54,041 nucleotides of DNA from Streptomyces cacaoi (GCF_006539165.1 NZ_BJMM01000046.1:1-54041); one strand, 5' to 3'; numbered from the stretch's first letter, positions 25,168 through 33,816 are shown. The notes: generated by a model not told the origin, from the letters alone. A program made the numbers and translations.

Positions 25168-25698
25168 TCAGCCCGTCGTCCGGCGGAACACCTGGCGGGA
25201 GCCGCCTTCCGGTCCGGGATCGGTGGGTTCGGCCGGGGTGAAGCCGAGGCGTTCGTAGAAGGCGCGGGCGCCAGAGGCGACGGCACCGGGGTGGTCGGCG
25301 CCGAAGGTGACGACCTCCAGGGTGCCGGGCCCGCGCACGAACCGGCGCACCGCGTCGTCCAGCAGTGCCCGGCCGACGCCCCGGCCCCGCGCGGGCCCGG
25401 CGACGACGAGCCAGTGCACGTGGTGGCGCGGCGGCCGGGAGCCGAACAGCAGCCCGCCCAGCGGCTGTTCGGCCGCGTCGACGGCGAGGAGTGCGGCGCC
25501 CCGGCGCAGATGGCCGCGGAGCGCCTCGTGGAACCCGGGCTCCTCGACCATGGGCCCGAACCAGTGCTCGACCTCGGCAGCCAGCCGCAGAAAGCCCGGG
25601 AAGTCGCCGTCCTCCGCGACGCGCACGGTGACCGGCGCCGTGACCGGCGCGGTGACCGGCGCGGTGACCGGCACGGTGCGGCCGGGTTCCGGGGTCAC
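25168..25698 (-). CDS. GNAT-family N-acetyltransferase with VTAP repeats at the N-terminus
   Basis: A 176-residue acetyltransferase. Residues 10-27 consist of VTAP repeats encoded by 12-bp tandem DNA (about 25626-25680), directly before the fold (VRVAEDGDFPGFLRLA). The acetyl-CoA loop is GPARGRGVGRALLDDAV, and ARAFYERLGFTPAEP is the C-terminal motif. GTG 25698 overlaps the TetR stop by 4 bp, so it is co-translated with the regulator. The substrate is unknown. A GTG or ATG inside the repeat could be the ancestral start. Confidence 0.85.
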   Translation of the reverse strand: MTPEPGRTVPVTAPVTAPVTAPVTVRVAEDGDFPGFLRLAAEVEHWFGPMVEEPGFHEALRGHLRRGAALLAVDAAEQPLGGLLFGSRPPRHHVHWLVVAGPARGRGVGRALLDDAVRRFVRGPGTLEVVTFGADHPGAVASGARAFYERLGFTPAEPTDPGPEGGSRQVFRRTTG

Positions 25699-26300
25699 GA
25701 GCCGAGCATCCGGTCGAGGGCGCGGCGGGTGCGGGCCGGGGCGAGGGCGTGGGCGAACAGCTGGAGTTCCTGGTTGAGGGCCATGTAGAGGCCCTGCATC
25801 TCGAAGGCGAGCTGTTCGGGGTCGGTCTCGGGCGGCAGTTCGCCCTGCCGGACGGCGACGCGGAGATCCTGCACGAGGAGCCGGCGTCCGCGCAGCAGAT
25901 AGCGGGCGACGGCGTCGTGCACGGGGCCGCCGCGCGCGTCGAACTCGACGGAGGCGGTGGCGAACAGGCAGCCGCCGGGGAAGACGGTGCGCTCGTGCTC
26001 CAGGTAGCGGATCCACTCCTCGCAGAAGGCACGCAGCCGGCGCAGCCCGGGGCGCAGTTCGGCGACGGGTTCCCACACGAGCCGGGTGAACAGGTCCGAG
26101 GCGCCGTGCAGCGCGGCGAGTTGGAGCGCCTGCTTGCTGCCGAAGTGGCCGAGTACCCCGGCCTTGCTCATGCCCAGGTCGGTGGCGAGCCGGCCGATCG
26201 TCAGCCCTTCGAGCCCCTCGACGGAGCCGATCGCGACGCTGCGCTCGATGATCTTCTCCCGCGTCCTGCGGGACTCGGCGGCGGACCTGCGTGGGCTCAT
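25695..26300 (-). CDS. TetR-family transcription repressor
   Basis: A 201-residue regulator. The N-terminal helix-turn-helix is TREKIIERSVAIGSVEGLEGLTIGRLATDLGMSKAGVLGHFGSKQALQLAA; the C-terminal domain with FPGGCLFATASVEFDARGGPVHDAV matches the TetR_C branch often annotated with such regulators. It is the first gene of a two-gene operon with the GNAT gene and is divergent from the KAS III-like gene. The palindrome 35 bp upstream of its start is a likely operator. Confidence 0.9.
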   Translation of the reverse strand: MSPRRSAAESRRTREKIIERSVAIGSVEGLEGLTIGRLATDLGMSKAGVLGHFGSKQALQLAALHGASDLFTRLVWEPVAELRPGLRRLRAFCEEWIRYLEHERTVFPGGCLFATASVEFDARGGPVHDAVARYLLRGRRLLVQDLRVAVRQGELPPETDPEQLAFEMQGLYMALNQELQLFAHALAPARTRRALDRMLGS

Positions 26301-26611
26301 GGCCTCATCCTAGCCACCCCGCCCCATTTAACTTCCGATCGGTCGGTTGCTATTCTTCCCGGCACCGCCGAGCGCCGCTCGGTGGTGGTCGGCGCCGCTC
26401 AGCGCTGCTCGGCGCCGGTATGCGCTGCTCAGCACGCTCGGCGCCGCTCGGCACAGCTCGGTGCGGCTGAGCACCCCGCGGGCCCCGTGCCCCCGCTGTG
26501 CGCGGCGTTCCCGCGGTCCGCCGCGGCGGACCCGCCGAAGCCGTGCCTTCCGCGCCGGGCGGCCCATGCCCCCGCGCGGCACGTCCCGTCGTCTTCGCCA
26601 GGAGCCCTCCC
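26301..26611. other. 311-bp divergent region with operator, promoter and GCTCGG repeats
   Basis: Besides the promoter/operator, it has about ten imperfect GC(G/T)CCGCTC(G/A)G copies from 26365 to 26475 that would give a structured leader RNA for the KAS III-like gene. No ORF with a ribosome site is seen. Confidence 0.55.
26328..26356 (+). promoter_or_regulatory. Promoter with TetR-type operator in the spacer
   Basis: TTAACT (26328-26333) and TATTCT (26351-26356) are 17 bp apart, a good -35/-10 pair. The palindrome CCGATCGG (26335-26342) lies in the spacer, where repressor binding would block polymerase. The direction is toward the KAS III-like gene, giving a leader of about 250 nt. Confidence 0.55.
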
Positions 26612-27574
26612 GTGAGCCCAGTTCTGTCCGGAACCCGTATCGCCGCCCTCGGGCACCACCAGCCCGAGCACGTGCTCACCAACGACGATCTGGCGCGCCT
26701 CGTCGAGACGAACGACACCTGGATACGACGGCGGACGGGGATCGCCGAGCGGCGTATCGCGCGCGACGAGTCCGTCGCCGATCTGGCCACCCGGGCCGCC
26801 GGCAAGGCGCTCGCCGCCGCGGGCGTCGACCCGGCCGACATCGGCATGGTCGTCGTGGCGACCTGCTCGGCGCGGGACCGCTGCCCCAGCACCGCCGCCG
26901 AGGTCGCCGGACGTCTGGGCCTGGCGGCCCCCGTCGCCTACGACCTCAACAACGGCTGCGCCGGCTTCTGCACGGCCCTCGCCTCCGCCGGGCACTCGCT
27001 CGCCGCGGGCGCCGTCCGGCACGCGCTGGTGATCGGCGCGGAGAAGATGTCGGACGTCACCGACTGGACGGACCGCAGCACCTGTGTGCTCCTCGCGGAC
27101 GGTGCGGGCGCCGCCGTGATCAGCGCCACGGACGACCCCGGCGACGCCGGTCTGGGCCCGGTCGTCTGGGGCTCGGACGCGAGCCGGCGCGATCTGGTGC
27201 GGCTCCAGGGCGCGTGGCAGCCGCACTTCGAGCAGGAGGGGCAGGCCGTCTTCCGCTGGGTGACCTCCGAGCTGCCGAAGCTGGCCCGGCTTGCCTGTGA
27301 GCGGGCCGGGCTCACCCCGGACGGGCTGGCCGGCGTCGTCACCCATCAGGCGAATCTGCGCATGATCGAGGCCCTCGTCCGGGAGCTGGAGCTGCCGGAG
27401 CGGGTGGTCGTCGGGCAGGACGTCGTCGGCTCGGGCAACACCTCGGCGGCCTCGGTTCCGCTGGCGCTGTCCAAGCTGGTCGAGGAGGGCCGGTTCGCGC
27501 CGGGCGACCCGGTGCTGCTGCTCAGCTTCGGCGGCGGGCTGTCCTGGGCGGGCCAGGTCGTGCGCTGCCCCTGA
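26612..27574 (+). CDS. Beta-ketoacyl-ACP synthase III-like enzyme
   Basis: A 320-residue thiolase-fold condensing enzyme. The catalytic triad is complete: Cys116 in LNNGCAGFC, His245 in VTHQANLRMIEAL and Asn276 in GSGNTSAAS. TNDDLARLVETNDTWIRRRTGI is the standard FabH opening. It could start fatty acid synthesis from a particular acyl-CoA or act as a stand-alone ketosynthase; no acyl carrier protein or FabD lies nearby, so it is not the housekeeping fab cluster. GTG 26612 has AGGAG 8 nt upstream. The upstream operator suggests TetR control. Confidence 0.9.
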   Translation: MSPVLSGTRIAALGHHQPEHVLTNDDLARLVETNDTWIRRRTGIAERRIARDESVADLATRAAGKALAAAGVDPADIGMVVVATCSARDRCPSTAAEVAGRLGLAAPVAYDLNNGCAGFCTALASAGHSLAAGAVRHALVIGAEKMSDVTDWTDRSTCVLLADGAGAAVISATDDPGDAGLGPVVWGSDASRRDLVRLQGAWQPHFEQEGQAVFRWVTSELPKLARLACERAGLTPDGLAGVVTHQANLRMIEALVRELELPERVVVGQDVVGSGNTSAASVPLALSKLVEEGRFAPGDPVLLLSFGGGLSWAGQVVRCP

Positions 27575-27647
27575 GCCGGGGCGGGCGAGGGCGCGGCACG
27601 GCCGGGGGCCCGGCTCGGCCGTCCGGGCCGCCTGCGAGGATCGGGGC

Positions 27648-28097
27648 ATGCACCACAGCGAAACCGCCGATTCCGCCCCCGTTCTGCACGTCGCCGCCGC
27701 TGCCGTGGTGGAGGACGGCAGGCTGCTGGTCGTCAGCAAGCGGGCGGCGCCCGAGGTGTTCTATCTGCCCGGCGGCAAGCCGGAGCCGGGCGAGAGCGCC
27801 AGGGAGGCGCTGGAGCGGGAGCTGCGCGAGGAGCTGGGCGTCGGCCCGCTGGAGGTGACCCCGTTCACCGAGGTGCACGCCGAGGCCGCGCTGGAGGGCG
27901 TGCCGATGCGGATGACGGTCTTCCGGGCCCGGCTGGACGGGCGTCCCGAGCCGGCGGCCGAACTCGCCGCGCTGCGCTGGATCGACGGCGCACCCGGCGG
28001 CCCGGCGCTGGCCCCGGCCGTCCGCGACCACGTCCTGCCGCTGCTGGGCCTGGGCACCGCGCCGGTGCCGCCGGGTCCGGCCGTGCCCGGGAACTGA
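27648..28097 (+). CDS. Nudix hydrolase
   Basis: A 149-residue pyrophosphohydrolase. The Nudix box is intact: GGKPEPGESAREALERELREE followed by LGV, with the metal-binding REL-REE pattern. VFYLPGGKPEPGE and the C-terminal LRWIDGAPG are typical. The substrate is not predictable. It follows the KAS III-like gene by 73 bp on the same strand and converges on the sulfatase gene, with only 24 bp between stop codons. Confidence 0.9.
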   Translation: MHHSETADSAPVLHVAAAAVVEDGRLLVVSKRAAPEVFYLPGGKPEPGESAREALERELREELGVGPLEVTPFTEVHAEAALEGVPMRMTVFRARLDGRPEPAAELAALRWIDGAPGGPALAPAVRDHVLPLLGLGTAPVPPGPAVPGN

Positions 28098-28121
28098 TCC
28101 ACGAGGCCGTCGCCGCCGGCC

Positions 28122-29480
28122 TCAGTGCCCCCGCTGCCCGGCGGCCGGGCCGATCAGCGGCCGGGGCTCGCCGGAGGCGGCGATCCGGTCGGCCAGGCGC
28201 GCACGGAGCCCGTCGAGGACGTCCGCGAGTGCGGGTTCGCCGACGAGGTTGGTCAACTCGTCCGGGTCGGCGTGCAGATCGTAGAGGTAGGCGTCGGTGT
28301 AGTGGCCGGCGGAGGCGTCGTGCCAGGGGTCGGCGCCGGGGGCGACGGCCCCGTACTTCCAGCGCCCGGTGCGCAGGGCCCGGCCCACCTCCGACTCGCT
28401 GACCTGGATGAGCACCTCCTCGGGCCAGGGCGGCTCCGCACCGCCCCGCAGCAGGGGCAGCAGGGAGCGCCCCTGCATCCGCGCGGGCACGGGCAGCCCG
28501 GCCGCGTCCAGCAGGGTCGGCGGGAGATCGACATGGCTGACCAGCTCCGGCAGGCGGCCCGCGCCGTGGAAGCCGGGGCCGTGCAGCACGGTCGGTACCC
28601 GCACCGAGGCATCGTGCACGCTGCGTTTGTACTCGTCGTTGCGGGTCTTGAAGTGGCAGCCGTGGTCGGAGGTGAACAGGATGACCGTCTCGTCCAGGGT
28701 GCCGCGCTCGTCCAGCGCGTCGACGATACGGCCGAGCACCTCGTCCAGCCGCCGGACCATGCCGTAGTAACCGGCCAGGTGCTCGGGTGCGTTGCCGCCG
28801 CCGAGCGCGGTCAGGTCGGACGGCGTCCAGGGGTCGGCGTAGCGCTCGCGGTAGCCGTGCGGCGCCGGGTAGTCGTCGCGGGAGTTCTGGTGGTGCGGCT
28901 CCAGGAACGACAGGAAGAGGAAGAACGGGCGCTCCCGCTCCCGCCGGATCCACTCCAGCGCGGCCTCGCCGAGGGCGTCGGCGCGGTAGCCGTCGTAGGT
29001 GTGCGGGGCGCCGTCCCGGTCGTACAGCGTCGTTTGGTAGGCGTCGGAGGTGAATTCGAGAAGGTTGGCGGCCAGCCAGTGGTCGTAGCCGCCGCGCAGC
29101 TCCTCGGGGACGGGTCCGGTGTGCTCGTCGCCGGCCAGATGCCATTTGCCGATGTAGCCGGTCTCGTAGCCGGCGGCGCCGAAGTGGTGGGCGAGCGTGC
29201 GGGTTCCGGGCGGCAGCGGCAGCGCGTTGCGGAAGACGCCGGTGTCGGTGGGGTACCGGCCGGTCTGGAGCGCGGCGCGGGACGGGGCGCACACGGGCTG
29301 GCAGGTGAAGGACCGGTCGACGTCCAGGCCGCGGGCGGCGAGCCGGTCGAGCACGGGGGTGAGGCCGTGCGGATTGCCGTGTGTGCCGGTGGTGTCCCAG
29401 CGCTGCTGGTCGGTGAGGAAGACCAGGACGTCGGGGTGGCCGGTGCGCGGCCGGCCGCTGCTCGCGTCCGGGTTCGTCAC
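28122..29480 (-). CDS. Type I sulfatase (formylglycine-dependent)
   Basis: A 452-residue alkaline phosphatase-fold sulfatase. The modification site Cys64-Ala-Pro-Ser-Arg68 (CQPVCAPSRAALQTGRYP) is the C-x-P-x-R signature converted to formylglycine. VFLTDQQRWDTTG and ILFTSDHGCHFK give the calcium ligands, and YIGKWHLAG is the third conserved element. No signal peptide is evident, so it is likely cytoplasmic, perhaps acting on small sulfate esters. GTG 29480 is favoured; an in-frame GTG at 29496 is an alternative. It is divergent from a ROK regulator. Confidence 0.88.
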   Translation of the reverse strand: MTNPDASSGRPRTGHPDVLVFLTDQQRWDTTGTHGNPHGLTPVLDRLAARGLDVDRSFTCQPVCAPSRAALQTGRYPTDTGVFRNALPLPPGTRTLAHHFGAAGYETGYIGKWHLAGDEHTGPVPEELRGGYDHWLAANLLEFTSDAYQTTLYDRDGAPHTYDGYRADALGEAALEWIRRERERPFFLFLSFLEPHHQNSRDDYPAPHGYRERYADPWTPSDLTALGGGNAPEHLAGYYGMVRRLDEVLGRIVDALDERGTLDETVILFTSDHGCHFKTRNDEYKRSVHDASVRVPTVLHGPGFHGAGRLPELVSHVDLPPTLLDAAGLPVPARMQGRSLLPLLRGGAEPPWPEEVLIQVSESEVGRALRTGRWKYGAVAPGADPWHDASAGHYTDAYLYDLHADPDELTNLVGEPALADVLDGLRARLADRIAASGEPRPLIGPAAGQRGH

Positions 29481-29508
29481 GGAGTCATCACGCCTCACTT
29501 CGCCGGGA

Positions 29509-29543
29509 GGGCCGCATACGGACGTCAAAGGGGCCGCATACGG
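29509..29543. promoter_or_regulatory. Direct repeat GGCCGCATACGGA in the sulfatase/ROK gap
   Basis: Two copies of GGCCGCATACGGA lie about 22 bp apart, i.e. two helical turns, between the divergent genes. They could bind the ROK regulator. The element TTATAAAAG at 29579-29587 nearby is unusually AT-rich for this DNA and may be a promoter. Confidence 0.4.
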
Positions 29544-29610
29544 AGGGAGTTGCGCGGGACGGCTTTCAGCAGAGGGTCTTATAAAAGCCGTGCGGCTAGA
29601 GTGGCAACCC

Positions 29611-30915
29611 GTGTCCCCCGGGTCAAGAGAGATCGCGGACTCGGCCCTCGTCCGCCGGCTGAACGCCGCACGCGTGCTGACGGCGCTGCGTGCCGAACCC
29701 GCCCTGTCCTCCAGCGCGTTGGTCTCCCGTACGGACATGGCGCGGCCCACCGTGCTGGCCGCCGCACAGCTGCTCGTCCGGCTCGGCTGGGCCACGGAGT
29801 CCGGCGGGGGCACCGGCGCACGCGGACGGCCCTCGCGGGTCTTCGCGTTCCGCGCCGACGCCGGTCACGTCCTCGGCCTGGACGTGGGCGCCCGCACCGT
29901 CCGCGCCCGGCTCGCCGATCTGCGCGGCGAGGTGGTCGCCCGGGCGGCGCGCACCGTCCCCGATCCACGGCTGCCCGCCGCCGAACGCCTCGCCCTCGTC
30001 CGGGAATGCGCCCTCGGCGCCGTGCACGAGGCGGGGCTCGCCGGACACCGGTTGCTGGCCGTGTGCGCCGGGACGAGCGGCCCCGTCGACCCGGACGGCG
30101 CCGTCCACACCCGCACCGGCATCCCCGGATTCCTCGGAGCGGGCCTGCGCACCGCGCTGGCCGAGGAGTTCGGGCCGGACGTCGTCGTCGAGAACGACTG
30201 CAACCTCGCCGCGCTCGCCGAACGCCGCCGGGGCCTGGCCGCCGGCGGCGGCTCCGACGGCCACGACGGCGGCGACGACCCGGAGGGCGACGACACCGTG
30301 TGTCTGCTGGCCGGGGAACGCCTCGGCGTCGGCGCCTTCGTCGGCGGCACGCTGCTGCGCGGCGCCCACAACCGCGCCCGCGATTTGGGGTTCCTCGCCC
30401 TCATGCCGGACGCCGCGCGGGACCTGCCGGCGGGCGCCTCCCCGGACGACGGCATCGGCGCGCTCGCCCGCGCCCACGGTGCGCGGCTGGTCGCCGAACT
30501 CGCCGACGCGCGTGGCCGGCCGGCGCCCGGCGCACCAGGGGCCGTGCTGTACGGGCTGGCCGGCGGCGCACCGGAGCGGGTGGACGCCGAGACCGTGTTC
30601 GCGGCCGTCCGCGCCGGCGACACCGCCGCACCCCGCCTCCTGGACGGGATGCTCGCCCCGGCCGCCCACGCGGTGGCGACCCTGTCGATGCTGCTGGCTC
30701 CCCGGCTGGTCGTCGTCAGCGGCGCGGTGGCGGCGGCCGGGGACGTGCTGCTGGAGCCGCTGCGCCGGCGCGTCGCCCGGCTCGTCCCCGCCGTGCCCCG
30801 GATCGCCGCCTCGCCGCTGCGCGACGAGGCCGTCGTCACCGGCGCCGTCTGCCTCGCACTGGAGCACGCCGAGGCCCGGTACCTCACCGATCTGCGGCCC
30901 GCGCCGGGATGTTGA
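29611..30915 (+). CDS. ROK-family transcription regulator
   Basis: A 434-residue regulator. An N-terminal winged helix (ALVRRLNAARVLTALRAEP, TDMARPTVLAAAQLLVRLGWATE) is followed by a ROK sugar-kinase-like domain with GLDVGARTVRARLADLRG and VVENDCNLAALAERR. The ATP/zinc cysteine cluster (CxCGxxGC) of ROK kinases is missing, so it is a sensor rather than an enzyme. GTG 29611 lies 8 nt after TAGAGT, suggesting a leaderless mRNA. As the divergent neighbour of the sulfatase, it probably controls that gene in response to a sulfated or free sugar. Confidence 0.87.
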   Translation: MSPGSREIADSALVRRLNAARVLTALRAEPALSSSALVSRTDMARPTVLAAAQLLVRLGWATESGGGTGARGRPSRVFAFRADAGHVLGLDVGARTVRARLADLRGEVVARAARTVPDPRLPAAERLALVRECALGAVHEAGLAGHRLLAVCAGTSGPVDPDGAVHTRTGIPGFLGAGLRTALAEEFGPDVVVENDCNLAALAERRRGLAAGGGSDGHDGGDDPEGDDTVCLLAGERLGVGAFVGGTLLRGAHNRARDLGFLALMPDAARDLPAGASPDDGIGALARAHGARLVAELADARGRPAPGAPGAVLYGLAGGAPERVDAETVFAAVRAGDTAAPRLLDGMLAPAAHAVATLSMLLAPRLVVVSGAVAAAGDVLLEPLRRRVARLVPAVPRIAASPLRDEAVVTGAVCLALEHAEARYLTDLRPAPGC

Positions 30916-31164
30916 GGCCCGGCACGGTTCCGCCCCGCGGTGGTGACGCGCCGACGGGGACCGCGTACGGTGCCGCTGCGCGGCCGGACTCCCGGCCCCG
31001 GCCCGGTCCCGCCGCACGGACCGCGCCCGGGGCGCGGCGGCCGTGCGCGACTCCGCAACGCCGTTGCCCCGCACGGCCGTCGACGCACCGTGCCTCGTCG
31101 GCGCCGCGCCGCGGGGCATGCCGTACGGGCCCGCGCCGGGCCCGGGAGAAGAGGAGGTGCCCGG

Positions 31165-32403
31165 GTGGGCCAACAGGAGCCGAACGCGCGCAAGGTGGTG
31201 GCCGGGCCGCTCGGGGGCGGCTGCCCGGTACGGCGCGACGCCGACGGCGTCTGGCGGGTGGACGGCTACGCGGCCGGCCGGGCCGTGCTGCGCAGCACCG
31301 GCACGGTGCAGGCCGGCCTCGGGATCGAGATGGTGGAGAAGCTGCCCTCCTCGGTGCGCCGTCCCGTGCTGTACCGGGACGGGCCCGAGCACCGGGAGCA
31401 CCGGCGGCAGACCGCCCGGTACTTCACTCCGCGCCGGGTCGCCGAGCACTACCGGGGCATGATGGAGCGCGTCGCCGACGAGCAGATCGCCCGGCTGCGG
31501 GCGGCCGGCAGCGCCGATCTGTCCGAGCTGAGCTTCCGGCTCGCCGTCGACGTGGCCGCCGAGGTGATCGGCCTGACGGAGAGCCGCCCCGGGCTGATGC
31601 GCCGCCTGGAGCGGTTCTTCCCCGACGAGTTCGGCGAGCCGGGGTTCACCAGCCTGCGCGGTCTGCGCTTCATGATGCTGCGCAACTCGGCCTGGCTGCG
31701 GATGCACTTCGGCGATGTCCGCCCGGCCGTGCGGGCCCGCCGCCACCGGCGCCGCGACGACCTCGTCTCCCATCTGCTGGACGAGGGCTGCTCGGCCGGG
31801 GAGATCCTCGCCGAGTGCCTGACGTTCGCGGCCGCCGGCATGGTCACGACCCGGGAGTTCGTCAACGTCGCCGCCTGGCACCTGTTCGACGACGAGCAGC
31901 TGCTCCAGCAGTACCGGTCGGCCGACCGGGCCGGGCGGACGGCCCTCCTGCACGAGATCCTCCGGCTCGAACCGGCCGTCACCAGCCTGTGGCGGCGCAC
32001 CACGGAGGACCTGGAGATCCCCGCCGGCGGCGACGGAGCGGACCCCGCGGGCACCGGACCGGTCACCGTCCCGGCGGGCGCACTCGTCGAGATACGCCTC
32101 GACCGGACGAACACCGACGCCTCGGCCGTCGGCCCGCGCGCCGGTGAGGTCTGCCCGGCCCGCGCCACCGCCGACGGCGCCGACGCCTACGGCCTCTCGT
32201 TCGGCGGCGGCCCGCACAAGTGCCCCGGCGCGCACATCGCCATCCAGGAGTCGGACATCTTCCTCACCCGCCTCTTCGCCGAGCCCGGACTGCGGCTGGT
32301 GTCCACACCCCGAGTCGGCCGCAAGGACAACCTCGGCGCCTACGAGATACGCGACATGCGGGTGACCCTCGACGGCAACACCGGCTCGCCCGCCGCGGGT
32401 TGA
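31165..32403 (+). CDS. Cytochrome P450
   Basis: A 412-residue soluble bacterial P450 monooxygenase. The heme-ligand loop is SFGGGPHKCPGAHIA with Cys353; the K-helix motif is Glu264-Ile-Leu-Arg267; the I-helix AAAGMVTTRE keeps the oxygen-activating Thr pair. GTG 31165 has GAGGAGGTG upstream. The substrate is unknown. No ferredoxin or biosynthetic core gene is adjacent, so it appears to be a stand-alone gene converging on ku. Confidence 0.92.
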   Translation: MGQQEPNARKVVAGPLGGGCPVRRDADGVWRVDGYAAGRAVLRSTGTVQAGLGIEMVEKLPSSVRRPVLYRDGPEHREHRRQTARYFTPRRVAEHYRGMMERVADEQIARLRAAGSADLSELSFRLAVDVAAEVIGLTESRPGLMRRLERFFPDEFGEPGFTSLRGLRFMMLRNSAWLRMHFGDVRPAVRARRHRRRDDLVSHLLDEGCSAGEILAECLTFAAAGMVTTREFVNVAAWHLFDDEQLLQQYRSADRAGRTALLHEILRLEPAVTSLWRRTTEDLEIPAGGDGADPAGTGPVTVPAGALVEIRLDRTNTDASAVGPRAGEVCPARATADGADAYGLSFGGGPHKCPGAHIAIQESDIFLTRLFAEPGLRLVSTPRVGRKDNLGAYEIRDMRVTLDGNTGSPAAG

Positions 32404-32679
32404 CGCCCCTGCCGCCGGGGCCGGCGCCCCCGGGCCGACGCCCCGGCCCGGCAACAGGCCCCCGGTCGACACCCCGGCCACGGCAGCAGATGCCCCGGGC
32501 TGACGCCCTGCGACCGGCAGCGGGCACCCAGGTCCACCCCCGCAGCAAGCGGGTCAACGCCCCACCGACGGCAGGCAGGTCCACACCCGGCACCGGCGGC
32601 AGGCACCCCCGGCCGACACCCCGGCACCGGCAGCAGGCGCCACGGCAGCACACGCCGCCGGCCCCGGTACCGGCGGGGC
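32404..32679. repeat. Degenerate tandem repeat between P450 and ku
   Basis: About seven imperfect 21-35 bp units of the form CGACACCCCGGCACCGGCAGCAGGC cover the whole 276-bp gap between two convergent genes. Units vary in length and sequence, as in a minisatellite. There is no gene. Confidence 0.7.
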
Positions 32680-33816
32680 TCAGGCCGCCTTCCCGGCGCC
32701 CCCGCCGCCGAGCGCCTCCACCAGCTCCGCACGGTTCATGGACGAGCGCCCCGGGACGCCGCGCTCGGTCGCCCGCCGGTACAGCTCGTCCTTGCTGAGG
32801 TCGGCCAGCCGCTCCCGCGCACCACCGCTGCCCCGCTTGCCCTGCTGGGCCTGCTTCCCCCGCTTCTCCGAAGCGCCCTGTTTCCCCTGCTCCTTCGAGG
32901 CGCCCTGCTTCCGTCCGGTGCCCCGCTTCTCCCCGGTGCTCTGCCGCGACCGCTGCCGTTGCCCGGCGCTCTTCTTCCCGCCACCGGCCCGGCCGGTGCC
33001 CCCGCGGCCCTCCTCGGCGCCGCCTTCGCCGCGCGCCTGCTCCAGGCTGCGCGCCAGCGCCTCGCTCAGGTCGATGACGTTCGTGGCCTCGGGCGGCTCC
33101 TCGGCGGAGGTGACCTCCTCGCCCTTGGCCTTGGCCGCCACCAGTTCCCGCACCCGGTCCTCGTAGACATCGGCGTAGTCCTCCGGATTCCAGTCGACGG
33201 TCATCGTGTCGACCAGCTGCTCCGCGGTACGCAGCTCCTGGCCGCGGGCCGAGGCCGTGTCCGACTGCTCCGGCAGCGACGGCAGTTCCTCCTGCGGCTC
33301 CCGCACCTCGTCGGACCAGTGCAGTATCTGCAACAGCAGCACGTCGTCCTGGGGGCGCAGGGCGACGAGGTACTCCTTGTTGCGCATGACGAAGGTGGCC
33401 ACGCCGACCTTCCCCCGCTCCGCCAGCGCCGCGCGCAGCAGCTCGTACGGCTTGGTGTACTCCTCGCCGCGCGGCGCCAGATAGTAGGGCCGGGCGAAGT
33501 AGACGGGGTCGATGTCCGACAGCTGGACGAAGCCGGAGACGTCGATGGCCCGCGATCTGCCGGGGGCGATCTCCTCCAGCTCCTCCGGCTCGACGACGAC
33601 GTACTCGCCGTCGGCGACCTCGTAGCCCTTGACGATGTCGTCGTAGTCCACCGGCTTGCCCGTCCGCTCGTTGACACGCTTGTTGCGCACCCGGTCGCTG
33701 GTGCCGCGTTGCAGCTGACGGAAGTGGATCGTGTGGTCCTGCGTGGCGGTGTACATCTGCACGGGCACGGTGACCAGCCCGAAGTTGATCACCCCGCTCC
33801 AGATCGGCCGTGCCAT
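32680..33816 (-). CDS. ku: Ku protein, non-homologous end joining
   Basis: A 378-residue DNA-end-binding protein. The Ku core starts at MARPIWSGVINFGLVTVPVQMYTATQDH and runs to about residue 255 (VYFARPYYLAP, LLLQILHWSDEVR). A long Lys/Arg/Gln/Gly-rich tail (about 270-340) follows, then a SAP-like motif, SKDELYRRATERGVPG. Such tails modulate DNA sliding and ligase recruitment. ATG 33816 has GAGGTG 8 nt upstream, better than the upstream in-frame start. No LigD gene is in the window. Confidence 0.94.
   Translation of the reverse strand: MARPIWSGVINFGLVTVPVQMYTATQDHTIHFRQLQRGTSDRVRNKRVNERTGKPVDYDDIVKGYEVADGEYVVVEPEELEEIAPGRSRAIDVSGFVQLSDIDPVYFARPYYLAPRGEEYTKPYELLRAALAERGKVGVATFVMRNKEYLVALRPQDDVLLLQILHWSDEVREPQEELPSLPEQSDTASARGQELRTAEQLVDTMTVDWNPEDYADVYEDRVRELVAAKAKGEEVTSAEEPPEATNVIDLSEALARSLEQARGEGGAEEGRGGTGRAGGGKKSAGQRQRSRQSTGEKRGTGRKQGASKEQGKQGASEKRGKQAQQGKRGSGGARERLADLSKDELYRRATERGVPGRSSMNRAELVEALGGGGAGKAA

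Noticed and set aside
28125..32147. A 1340-codon open frame on the plus strand over the sulfatase, ROK and P450 genes
   Set aside because: Its product is Arg/Gly/Ala-rich without motifs and overlaps three well-supported genes in other frames or strands.
26612..32403. KAS III, sulfatase and P450 genes considered as a biosynthetic gene cluster
   Set aside because: No carrier protein, polyketide synthase, peptide synthetase or terpene synthase is present, and the genes are on alternating strands with their own regulators.
32404..32679. Repeat region considered as a second CRISPR or a coding Cys-rich protein on the minus strand
   Set aside because: Unit lengths vary, spacers are absent, and the Cys-rich frame has no start or ribosome site.
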